Assembly: GCA_951812795.1 (NCBI GenBank)
Contig: OX638325.1
Location: 124,001-188,000, forward strand
Length of the DNA: 64,000 nt
Source of the DNA: an uncultured Dehalococcoidia bacterium
GTDB lineage: Bacteria; Chloroflexota; Dehalococcoidia; Lucifugimonadales; Lucifugimonadaceae
Reading direction: 5' to 3'
Shown here: piece by piece, positions 35,770-42,518 of the stretch
Numbering within the stretch: position 1 is the first letter of the stretch
Layout: every line of letters starts with the position of its first letter
Made by a program: the position numbers and the translations under genes
The notes under the pieces: generated by a model
What the model saw: only the letters and a program-made list of their open reading frames with translations
Told to the model about the DNA's origin: nothing
Database searches by the model: none

Positions 35770-36543
35770 TCAACGATGTATCAACATCTCGCCGCCGTCC
35801 ACCATGATCACTTGCCCCCTGATCATCTCGGCATCTGACGAGCATAGCATCGCGACCACGCACGCCACATCTTCCGGCAATATCGTTCTGCCCGCGGGAG
35901 TAGGGCGGTGGGCCACTTCCTTGATTCCCAATTCTTCGGGAAATGCATCCAGCGCGTCCGTGTCGACGAAACCCGCCGAAACTCCGTTCACCGAAATCCC
36001 TTTGGGGCCGAGGTCAATCGCCATATACCGCGTCACCGCGTCCAACGCCGCCTTGGAAACACCGACCGGAAAATACGAAGCCAAAACTCTGCTCGACCCT
36101 GGCGATGAGATATTGATCACTCTAGAGCCAGAGGGCATGTGTACCGACGCCAATGCCGCGAGCCGCCACGGTGCCTTAGCGTTGATTGCATGTGTCCATT
36201 CCCAATGTTTTTCGCTCAACTCGACGGACGACCGCATCACACCAGACGCTGCGTTATTGACCAAGATATCAACCTTGCCGAACCTTTCAACGACCGTTTC
36301 GACCAATTTTCCGATCGCCGCGTCATCCGCAAGATTCGCGCGGTGCCGCATGGCCTCCACGCCCAATCCCTGAAGTTCCGCCTCCATCTCTCGAGCCGCC
36401 GCATGGTTACGAAGATAGTTGAAGCAGATGTCGGCACCACGTCTCGCCAATTCCAGAGCGATCGCTCGACCGATCCCTCGCGAACCACCTGTGACCAACG
36501 CAGTCTTTCCGGCGAGAGGTTTACTATCAGGCTTTATTTCCAC
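35770..36543 (-). CDS. fabL: Enoyl-ACP reductase III, FabL-like SDR
   Basis: This SDR has 257 residues and the enoyl-reductase catalytic spacing Tyr-x6-Lys: Tyr157 and Lys164 in ASYFPVGVSKAAL. Classical SDRs have Tyr-x3-Lys. The order ISSPGSSR, then GVSKAALDAVTRYMAIDLG, then SVNGVSAGFVDTDALDAFP closely recalls Bacillus FabL. GGSRGIG (residues 19-25) binds NAD(P)H. GTG 36543 is preferred over the ATG at 36576 because GGAGAT lies 8 nt before it. It would complete the fatty acid elongation cycle together with the upstream FabG-like and Had-like genes on the same strand. Confidence 0.85.
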   Translation of the reverse strand: MEIKPDSKPLAGKTALVTGGSRGIGRAIALELARRGADICFNYLRNHAAAREMEAELQGLGVEAMRHRANLADDAAIGKLVETVVERFGKVDILVNNAASGVMRSSVELSEKHWEWTHAINAKAPWRLAALASVHMPSGSRVINISSPGSSRVLASYFPVGVSKAALDAVTRYMAIDLGPKGISVNGVSAGFVDTDALDAFPEELGIKEVAHRPTPAGRTILPEDVACVVAMLCSSDAEMIRGQVIMVDGGEMLIHR

Positions 36544-36591
36544 GCGTGTATCTCCATGCAGACGCCGAACATCCACGAGTCTTGTAGCTCG

Positions 36592-37341
36592 TTAGATCGC
36601 GAGGCCGCCATCAACGCGTATCACATCTCCGGTAATGTATCGTGCTTCTTCCTTCGTCAAGAACGCCACCATCGGCACTATCTCTTCCACGTAACCGAAT
36701 CTACCCATGGGGATCAAATCCAACAGGATCTTTCGGGCGCGGTCTGAAATCACCTCGCTAGTGGCGGTTGCGACGTATCCCGGTGCGACGACGTTTGCGG
36801 TGATGTTGCGTTTGGCGAGTTCTTTGGCTACGGAGTAGGTGAAACCGTGGATCGCGGCCTTGGATGCGGAGTAGTTGGACTGTCCGATATTGCCGCGGAT
36901 GCCGACGATCGACGAGATGTTGATGATGCGACCCCAGCGGCCTCGTACCATATCCGGTAGCACAAGCCGCGTGCAATTGATGGTGCCCCAAAGATTGGTG
37001 TCGATAGTGTGCTCGAGCTGTTCGTCCTTCATTCTGATCAAAAGATTGTCGGAGATCACGCCCGCGTTGTTGATGAGAATCTCTACGGGTCCGTGCGCTT
37101 CGGCAGCTCCGGCGATGATCTGCTCGCATCCCTCTTTCGTTGCCACGCTACCACCGACAGCAGTTGCGGTGCCCCCGGCATCACGGATCTCCTGGACCAC
37201 CTCGTTAGCCTCGGCTTCGTGCGAGTTGTAATTGACGGCTACGGAGTGGCCCATCGACGCTAACTTGATGGCGACTCCCTTGCCGATACCTCTAGAGGCA
37301 CCGGTTACGAGTGCGGATCGCGGTTGGTCTAATAGTTCCAA
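36592..37341 (-). CDS. fabG: 3-oxoacyl-ACP reductase (FabG-like SDR)
   Basis: The 249-residue classical SDR has GASRGIGKGVAIKLA, NNAGVISDNLLIRMKDEQ, and the catalytic ISSIVGIRGNIGQSNYSASKAA (Ser, Tyr-x3-Lys). PGYVATATSEVI follows and YITGDVIRVDGGLAI ends the protein. The NAGVISDNLL and GNIGQSNYSASKA strings are characteristic of FabG. It reduces 3-oxoacyl-ACP with NADPH. The neighbours PlsX, HadA/B-like and FabL-like support the assignment over a general dehydrogenase. It ends 48 nt before the fabL start. Confidence 0.88.
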   Translation of the reverse strand: MELLDQPRSALVTGASRGIGKGVAIKLASMGHSVAVNYNSHEAEANEVVQEIRDAGGTATAVGGSVATKEGCEQIIAGAAEAHGPVEILINNAGVISDNLLIRMKDEQLEHTIDTNLWGTINCTRLVLPDMVRGRWGRIINISSIVGIRGNIGQSNYSASKAAIHGFTYSVAKELAKRNITANVVAPGYVATATSEVISDRARKILLDLIPMGRFGYVEEIVPMVAFLTKEEARYITGDVIRVDGGLAI

Positions 37342-37374
37342 TGGAATGTCTGACTGCGGCGGTTTCTGACGAAT

Positions 37375-38385
37375 TCAACCAGCGTTGGCTAGGAACGCGG
37401 CCAGTTCTTTTTGCTGTGCGCCAACAAAGTCGTTGTCGTAAACGAATTTGGCGGTATTGATTGCGGTCGATACCCCAGATGCGGGCGCCGCACCGTGACC
37501 AACCACTGCGATGCCGTTAACACCGAGCAACGGACCACCGCCGTGAATTGCTAATGAGTTGGTCATCGAATCGATTTCATCTGCAAGCGCATCGTTTCCG
37601 CCCTTCTTGCGGACGTGATCGGAAATCACCTGCCCTAAACCCTCGGTGAGTTTCAAGACGATGTTGCCGACAAATCCGTCGCAGATCACGACCTCCGCTT
37701 TACCCAAGGGTAGATCGTATGGCTCGATCATGCCGACAAAATTGAGAGAAGAGTCGCGCAGCAATTCGGCAGTTCCCTTGACCAGTTCGTTGCCTTTTGT
37801 CTCCTCAGATCCGACGTTCAACAGGGCGAGTCGCGGATTTTCCTGTCCGTATAGGACCCTCGACATGACAGTGCCGAGCGTTCCGAAACCGGCTAGCTGT
37901 TGCGGACGAATGTCGATATTGGCGCCAAGGTCGATGATGACCGTGTTCGGCGCGTACCCGATGATCGGTCCACCGAGGCAGCCCCTGGAAATGCCTTTCA
38001 TCGTTCCGTAGGTGACAGTGGCGGCGGCGATCGACGCCCCGGTTGAGCCCATGCTCACAAACGCATGAGCTTTGCCCATTTTGACCAATCCCGAACAGAC
38101 GAAAATCGAGGCGCGAGGTTTAGATCGAAATACCATTGCTGGGTTGTCTGTTTCCTCAACCACACCATCTGAAGGGACAACTTGCACAAGCGGATGGTCA
38201 ACGCCATCGTGTTCAGTCAGCACCGGCATCACAGCTTCTGAGTCACCCACCAAGGCGATCGCAACGTCACCGGAAGACACAGCTTCCAGTGCAGCCGGAA
38301 CCGTGACTTCGGGTCCTCGATCACCGCCCATCGCATCGAGGGCTACCACCATATCTGGTCTTGCGCTGGCTGTCATTTCGGTCAC
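37375..38385 (-). CDS. plsX: Phosphate acyltransferase PlsX
   Basis: PlsX converts acyl-ACP to acyl-phosphate, which PlsY uses to acylate glycerol 3-phosphate, linking fatty acid and phospholipid synthesis. The 336-residue protein has VVALDAMGGDRGPEVTVPAA at the N-terminus and GCLGGPIIGY in the middle. NVGSEETKGNELVKGTAELL, VVICDGFVGNIVLKLTEG and GVNGIAVVGHGAA follow, all PlsX-typical. Start could be GTG 38385 or ATG 38376, and neither has a strong ribosome site. A hairpin and a promoter-like pair of boxes lie just upstream. Confidence 0.95.
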   Translation of the reverse strand: MTEMTASARPDMVVALDAMGGDRGPEVTVPAALEAVSSGDVAIALVGDSEAVMPVLTEHDGVDHPLVQVVPSDGVVEETDNPAMVFRSKPRASIFVCSGLVKMGKAHAFVSMGSTGASIAAATVTYGTMKGISRGCLGGPIIGYAPNTVIIDLGANIDIRPQQLAGFGTLGTVMSRVLYGQENPRLALLNVGSEETKGNELVKGTAELLRDSSLNFVGMIEPYDLPLGKAEVVICDGFVGNIVLKLTEGLGQVISDHVRKKGGNDALADEIDSMTNSLAIHGGGPLLGVNGIAVVGHGAAPASGVSTAINTAKFVYDNDFVGAQQKELAAFLANAG

Positions 38386-38396
38386 AATAAATCGAA

Positions 38397-38415
38397 CGCG
38401 ACGGTGAACGTCGCG
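38397..38415. repeat. Inverted repeat in the plsX leader
   Basis: CGCGACG (38397-38403) and CGTCGCG (38409-38415) are a perfect 7-bp inverted repeat around GTGAA, between plsX and the upstream hydratase gene. It lies just after the predicted transcription start, so it could be an operator for a fatty-acid regulator or an RNA hairpin near the ribosome site. Confidence 0.45.
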
Positions 38416-38426
38416 ATGCTCACACT

Positions 38427-38453
38427 AGTATATGCGAGTGTCCGCAGGCTCAA
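38427..38453 (-). promoter_or_regulatory. Candidate plsX promoter
   Basis: On the minus strand TTGAGC (38453-38448) and TATACT (38432-38427) are 15 bp apart. The -10 is one base from consensus but the spacing is short. It would give an internal start for plsX-fabG-fabL within the longer run. Confidence 0.32.
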
Positions 38454-38465
38454 TATCAGGTTGAA

Positions 38466-38876
38466 TCATGCCAACAGGACGGTTGCCGACCCAGTTAGCG
38501 CCTTCTCGCCATTCGGTCTGGTGACCGCCACTTCGCACTGCACCATTTTGTTGCCGCCGATGGTGCGCAACCGTTTTACGGTTCCACTGACCGCCACTTC
38601 TTCGCTCGGTACGACGGGAGAGGTGAAGCGCGTCTTCACGGTGCCACCTCTATGCCATGTCGATGGATAATTCAGAGACATCATCTCCCACACGAAGGCG
38701 AGGCTCAACATCCCGTGTGCAATGCGGCGGCCGAATCGCGTACTCGCGGCGAAATCTTCGTCGAGGTGGATAGGATTGTGATCTCCAGAGGCATGTGCGT
38801 ATGCGGTCACGCGGTCTTGCGTAACCGTCCGGCGGAATCCTTGCAAACTTTGTCCCAATGTGCTGGGGACGCTCAT
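38466..38876 (-). CDS. MaoC-like (R)-specific hydratase, HadB-like catalytic subunit
   Basis: The 136-residue hot-dog-fold protein carries the hydratase 2 catalytic pair: Asp32 and His37 in SGDHNPIHLDEDFA, followed by RIAHGMLSLAF. HRGGTVKTRFTSPVVPSEEV and GTVKRLRTIGG complete the fold. In actinobacteria HadB-type subunits pair with a non-catalytic HadA/HadC partner and dehydrate 3-hydroxyacyl-ACP. The gene directly upstream encodes a second hot-dog protein fitting the partner. No FabZ-like gene is seen in the window, so this pair may serve the elongation cycle with FabG/FabL. Confidence 0.8.
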   Translation of the reverse strand: MSVPSTLGQSLQGFRRTVTQDRVTAYAHASGDHNPIHLDEDFAASTRFGRRIAHGMLSLAFVWEMMSLNYPSTWHRGGTVKTRFTSPVVPSEEVAVSGTVKRLRTIGGNKMVQCEVAVTRPNGEKALTGSATVLLA

Positions 38877-38903
38877 GTCACAGATCCTTTGCGTTAACCG
38901 ATC

Positions 38904-39302
38904 TCAAGGCATCATGATGATCGTTGAACTCGATTCCGCAACCGCGGCCCCGGAATGGTCAACGAACTCGGTTTCAAAGATCACCCAGATGCTCCCTCTG
39001 CGATTCGAGCAACTTTTCAACGTGGCATTTGCCACGATGTTTTCCGAGGGAGCAATTTCGCGATGGACCGTCATCTGTTGGCCAGCGTGTACCGTCTCGA
39101 TTCGGTTTTCGACGATGCCGATATCAGCAATCAACCTACTCAATACAAAGGCGTCGAGATGCAGTGGGTGAACATTCCCTCCGAAGTTGTGAGGCGTGGG
39201 ATCGTCGCCCGTGGCCGAGATGTAGTCATCAGCATCGGACCTCGAGAACTCGATCGGGTACGGTCCGAAGAGTTGTCCTGACTTTAGGTCGTCGAGATTC
39301 AT
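38904..39302 (-). CDS. MaoC-like hot-dog protein, HadA/HadC-like partner subunit
   Basis: The 132-residue protein starts DLKSGQLFGPYPIEFSRSDA and has SATGDDPTPHNFGGNVHPLH where catalytic hydratases have D-x4-H. The motif is altered, as in the partner subunits of HadAB-type dehydratases, which bind the acyl chain. VHREIAPSENIVANATL resembles the later beta strands. It is 27 nt upstream of the catalytic-like hydratase and probably forms a heterodimer with it. That is inference from gene pairing and motif loss. Confidence 0.72.
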   Translation of the reverse strand: MNLDDLKSGQLFGPYPIEFSRSDADDYISATGDDPTPHNFGGNVHPLHLDAFVLSRLIADIGIVENRIETVHAGQQMTVHREIAPSENIVANATLKSCSNRRGSIWVIFETEFVDHSGAAVAESSSTIIMMP

Positions 39303-39319
39303 AACTTCGTTCGGGTGGA

Positions 39320-39694
39320 CTAGGCACCTGAGAGGGTGCCACCTCCGCGTTGCATGTCGATTGCTTCGTTGACGAGATGGTTCGCGAGTTCGAACGCCGT
39401 TGGATTCGCGAAGTCTAGATCGGATAATGCCAACACTCGGTAAAGCAATCCGGTTGATGCCAACACCTCGACCGCTTCGCCCGATCGTGGGACATTGACG
39501 CCGAGAGCCACGGCCATCGCGGAGGCGGCGTTTATGCCGGACTCGTCGAGCGCCACACCGGTCAGGTTGTCATCCTGGTAAGAAAGCAAGACGCTGTCTT
39601 CAGTCTGTTCAAGCTTTACTCGGAGATGTGACCGCGGAGTCTCAAGCAGTTTGTAGGCTGCCTCCAAAGCTATCGATCTTTCCTCGCCGTTCAT
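39320..39694 (-). CDS. Hypothetical protein
   Basis: I do not recognise this 124-residue soluble protein. It begins NGEERSIALEAAYKLLETPR, with an amphipathic helix, then a beta-rich part with DSVLLSYQDDNLTGVALDE. The middle has ASAMAVALGVNVPRSGEAVEV and the end is a Gly-rich tail. It has no membrane segment or signal. Its place between cysC and the hydratase pair on the same strand, with short gaps on both sides, suggests a real gene. A hot-dog or regulator role is not demonstrable. Confidence 0.6.
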   Translation of the reverse strand: MNGEERSIALEAAYKLLETPRSHLRVKLEQTEDSVLLSYQDDNLTGVALDESGINAASAMAVALGVNVPRSGEAVEVLASTGLLYRVLALSDLDFANPTAFELANHLVNEAIDMQRGGGTLSGA

Positions 39695-39734
39695 CCGGTA
39701 ATGCTGTGAAATCAGTGCGCCTCGTCCAACCCGG

Positions 39735-40268
39735 TTAAGGTGAAATCAAACCCATTTCTACGAGCTTGTCCCATACCCGATCGGCGCTGATTTCGGGAGC
39801 TTCGAGGTCAGAACGGAACATGATCTCCGGGTCGGTCGGCGGTTCGTATGGGTCGGAAACTCCGGTGAAGTTGGGTATCCTACCTTCCAGAGCCATCTTG
39901 TAGAGACCTTTGACATCTCGTTCAATGAGAGCGTCCAATTCGCATGAGGCGAAGACCTCTACGAAGTTCTCGTGTTGCTCGCGGATTTCGTCGCGGATCG
40001 CTTTGTAGGGCGAGATCGCGGCGACGATGCAGATGACCCCGTTGCGCGCCAGCAGCCCGCTGACGAAACCGATCCGTCGGACGTTGGTGTCGCGATCTTC
40101 TTTGGAAAATCCCAAGCCGACACTCAGGTTGGTTCGGACTACGTCGCCGTCAAGAATCTCGGCCTTGGCACCGCTTGCCTGCAAACGCTCCAAGATCATG
40201 TCGCCTATCGTTGTCTTGCCGGCACCAGAGAGTCCCGTGAACCAGAGAGTAAACCCCTTGTGTTCCAT
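39735..40268 (-). CDS. cysC: Adenylylsulfate kinase
   Basis: CysC phosphorylates APS to PAPS with ATP. The 177-residue protein has the P-loop GLSGAGKT (12-19), LDGDVVRTNLSVGLGFSKED (APS binding), and RRIGFVSGLLARNGVICIVA. KGLYKMALEGRIPNFTGVSD and DPYEPP are further family signatures. No ATP sulfurylase or PAPS reductase is present in the window, so the use of PAPS (assimilation or sulfation) is open. It follows the thioredoxin-like gene by 40 nt. Confidence 0.94.
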   Translation of the reverse strand: MEHKGFTLWFTGLSGAGKTTIGDMILERLQASGAKAEILDGDVVRTNLSVGLGFSKEDRDTNVRRIGFVSGLLARNGVICIVAAISPYKAIRDEIREQHENFVEVFASCELDALIERDVKGLYKMALEGRIPNFTGVSDPYEPPTDPEIMFRSDLEAPEISADRVWDKLVEMGLISP

Positions 40269-40308
40269 GTATCACCCGTTTGATTCGTGAATTTTCAACC
40301 TTTTGATT

Positions 40309-40890
40309 CTAATTTCCGCCAATCCCGATAGCCGTGTCGCTCATCTGGGTCAGCACTTCGTCGAGCGACTGGGAAGTGTTCGGTCCGTTGATCTTGCGCA
40401 CGATCTCTCCTTCGGGATTCACGAAGAACTTTTCAGGGATGCCACGCACGCCAAATTCGACCGCGATCTGACCACTTTCGTCGACCGCGTTCGGGTATTC
40501 GATGCCGTGCAGTTCGACAAAATCGCGCACATCGCTCTCAGTGTCCCAAATCGAGATGCCGACGAATTCAACGCCTAATTCTGACCATCTCTCGTACGCT
40601 ACAGCAAGAATCGGCGCTTCGGATCGACAAGGCGGGCACCATGAAGACCAAAAGTCGATCATTACGATCGATCCCCGTAGATCGCTCAATCGCAACGGAC
40701 GTCCGTCCAACGTCGTGACTTGCAAATCGGTGAATCTGTCTGTGGAAACAGCAACTTCGCCCAACGTGTCGTTCACTCCGGGGCGCCCGCGTCCAACGTC
40801 AGATTGCAACATACCGATGATGAGCACAACCACGAAGATTAGCAACGGAATACCGACTAGCAGTAACGGCTTTGTGCGACTCGGCATCAC
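40309..40890 (-). CDS. TlpA/ResA/CcmG-family thioredoxin-like protein
   Basis: The 193-residue membrane-anchored protein has a signal anchor at about 9-28 and a periplasmic thioredoxin fold with Cys85 and Cys88 in DFWSSWCPPCRSEAP. GVEFVGISIWDTESDVRDFV and FGVRGIPEKFFVNPEG (cis-Pro loop) follow. CcmG/ResA proteins reduce apocytochrome c cysteines before heme attachment. The start codon overlaps the stop of the preceding gene (ATGA), so it belongs to the Ccm gene set and supplies the ActA/ActE hemoproteins encoded upstream. CcdA at 311 could supply electrons. Confidence 0.9.
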   Translation of the reverse strand: MMPSRTKPLLLVGIPLLIFVVVLIIGMLQSDVGRGRPGVNDTLGEVAVSTDRFTDLQVTTLDGRPLRLSDLRGSIVMIDFWSSWCPPCRSEAPILAVAYERWSELGVEFVGISIWDTESDVRDFVELHGIEYPNAVDESGQIAVEFGVRGIPEKFFVNPEGEIVRKINGPNTSQSLDEVLTQMSDTAIGIGGN

Positions 40891-42149
40891 GAGGCGTCTC
40901 GGTCTCTATCTGAATCGACAGCCTGTTGTACCAGTTGCCGCCGTCTTGACATGTATTCCGAGTTTTCGATCTTGCCAAGCTCGTGCATCTCGTCCAATTC
41001 GGCGATCGCGGCGACAATTTCAGGTCTTGCGCCACTTTCTCGGTATTCGGGAGCCGAACTACCTGTCCCCACCGCGAGTTGTCGCCGTCTAGAAACGAGT
41101 ATTACGTAGGCGACCGCGGCAATCATCGCTATGGCGACACTAACCACAATCGCGACCCGAGCTTGGTCGCTTCCCAGAAACTCCACAAACTGATCGCCGA
41201 CGCCCGGTTTGGGCAAGCCCGTGAAACGAACCCCCAATTCAACGCCTCGTTCATAGTTGGTGCCTTCGAAACTGATGTAATTTTCATCACCAATGTTTGC
41301 CGCGTCGGCGCGTGAGAGACCCATCCCGGAGATTTCACCAGAACCTTCAGGTATCAAAATGGTGACCGATTCGGCACCAAAAGGCAGTCGGAATGGGTAT
41401 TCAAACTCACCGTTTTCGAAGGCAGCACTGTAACTAATAACCATGCTGTACTCGCCCGGCGGCACTGGATTGGAGATTGCGAAACCGGTGTTTATCTCCA
41501 TCACGTTCCCGCTTGGTAGATCCGATTCGACCGTCAACTCTTGATAGTCCTCGGGAAGATTGAAACGCAGCAGCTTGAATCCGGTCAGACTAGGATCGGC
41601 GAGGTCAGCGAGATAAACCTCGTCGCCCGAATTGACGAGATTTACGGCGGCAAGCACGCCTAAAACGCCGATTGTTTCGTCGATCACCGGTATGACTATC
41701 GAATAGTTTGTGACCGATATATCTTCGAGCGACGTCGTTCGGTCGTACACAGTGAGAGTGATTGCCTCGCCGGCGTTGGCCGGCAAGACGTCCACGAACG
41801 GCGTGTAGACGCCATCGTCAGCCACCAAACGGTAGAAACGCCCTGCGTCGATTTTGACCACTTCCAATTCAAACGATCCATCCATGTCCGTAACCGTCTC
41901 AACGCGTTCAACGATCGTTTCCGCGTCTTCGTCTATGACGAGCGCAAATACGGTCAAGTCGGCGGGTGGTTCGCCACCATCGGTGCCATTGACCACGTGG
42001 CCAGAAATTGTGATCGTATTTTCCGGAGACTGTGCCTGGACGACAGCATCGATGGTTAGTGACAACATCAATCCCAACGACAGGATCCAAATGAATACGG
42101 TCAGGCGTGTTTTTTGCTCGAATGTCAACTGATCACGCCTCAGTATCAT
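40887..42149 (-). CDS. Membrane-anchored protein with carboxypeptidase-regulatory-like domain, Ccm-associated
   Basis: The 420-residue protein starts with a signal segment (FIWILSLGLMLSLTIDAVVQ), followed by an Ig-like regulatory fold (ITISGHVVNGTDGGEPPAD and TVTDMDGSFELEVV). A large beta-rich ectodomain follows, then a transmembrane helix (VAIVVSVAIAMIAAVAYVIL). The cytosolic tail has LDEMHELGKIENSEYMSRRR. That tail resembles a sequence in the CcmI-like neighbour. I do not know its function. Its place inside the cytochrome c maturation genes suggests a scaffold or apocytochrome-handling role. ATG 42149 overlaps the neighbour by 17 nt, and TTG 42128 is an alternative. Confidence 0.7.
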   Translation of the reverse strand: MILRRDQLTFEQKTRLTVFIWILSLGLMLSLTIDAVVQAQSPENTITISGHVVNGTDGGEPPADLTVFALVIDEDAETIVERVETVTDMDGSFELEVVKIDAGRFYRLVADDGVYTPFVDVLPANAGEAITLTVYDRTTSLEDISVTNYSIVIPVIDETIGVLGVLAAVNLVNSGDEVYLADLADPSLTGFKLLRFNLPEDYQELTVESDLPSGNVMEINTGFAISNPVPPGEYSMVISYSAAFENGEFEYPFRLPFGAESVTILIPEGSGEISGMGLSRADAANIGDENYISFEGTNYERGVELGVRFTGLPKPGVGDQFVEFLGSDQARVAIVVSVAIAMIAAVAYVILVSRRRQLAVGTGSSAPEYRESGARPEIVAAIAELDEMHELGKIENSEYMSRRRQLVQQAVDSDRDRDAS

Positions 42150-42507
42150 CGTCTTTTGCCTCGGAAGCTTGGCGTGCTCGCCGAATGCGCCAGACCTCGC
42201 GCTCAAGCTCCAATTCGGCTGCTAGCAATTGGTTGCGTCGTTCGGCGCGTTGCTGCATTAATCCAGCAGCTCGCACGCGTAGTTCCTCCAACTGCACCTC
42301 ATATTCTTGTTCCGTGATGTTTCCCGATTCGAACTCATTGCGCAACGTCACTGGCTCCCGATAGAGGAGATGGCGCAACGTGTCCGCGGATGCGACGCGA
42401 TCGACTTGATCTGTCGCGGGTGCAGCATTTCGGCGACCCTTGATAAAGGGATAGACCAAAACAACGACGATTGTCGCCGCGAGGATTATGCCTACGATTG
42501 CCGCCAC
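42133..42507 (-). CDS. CcmI-like short membrane protein
   Basis: This 124-residue protein has one N-terminal membrane helix (AAIVGIILAATIVVVLVYPF) and a charged helical cytoplasmic part with LRNEFESGNITEQEYEVQLE. It resembles the first, CcmF/H-binding part of CcmI or the SHOCT-like segment of related proteins in Chloroflexota ccm clusters. It has no TPR domain. Its location immediately after ccmF suggests a role in the heme lyase complex, which is inference. Confidence 0.6.
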   Translation of the reverse strand: MAAIVGIILAATIVVVLVYPFIKGRRNAAPATDQVDRVASADTLRHLLYREPVTLRNEFESGNITEQEYEVQLEELRVRAAGLMQQRAERRNQLLAAELELEREVWRIRRARQASEAKDDDTEA

Positions 42508-42518
42508 GTATTTCGTCC

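Noticed and set aside
36139..36747. 202-codon plus-strand frame across two SDR genes
   Set aside because: It overlaps fabL- and fabG-like genes on the other strand and has shadow-like composition.
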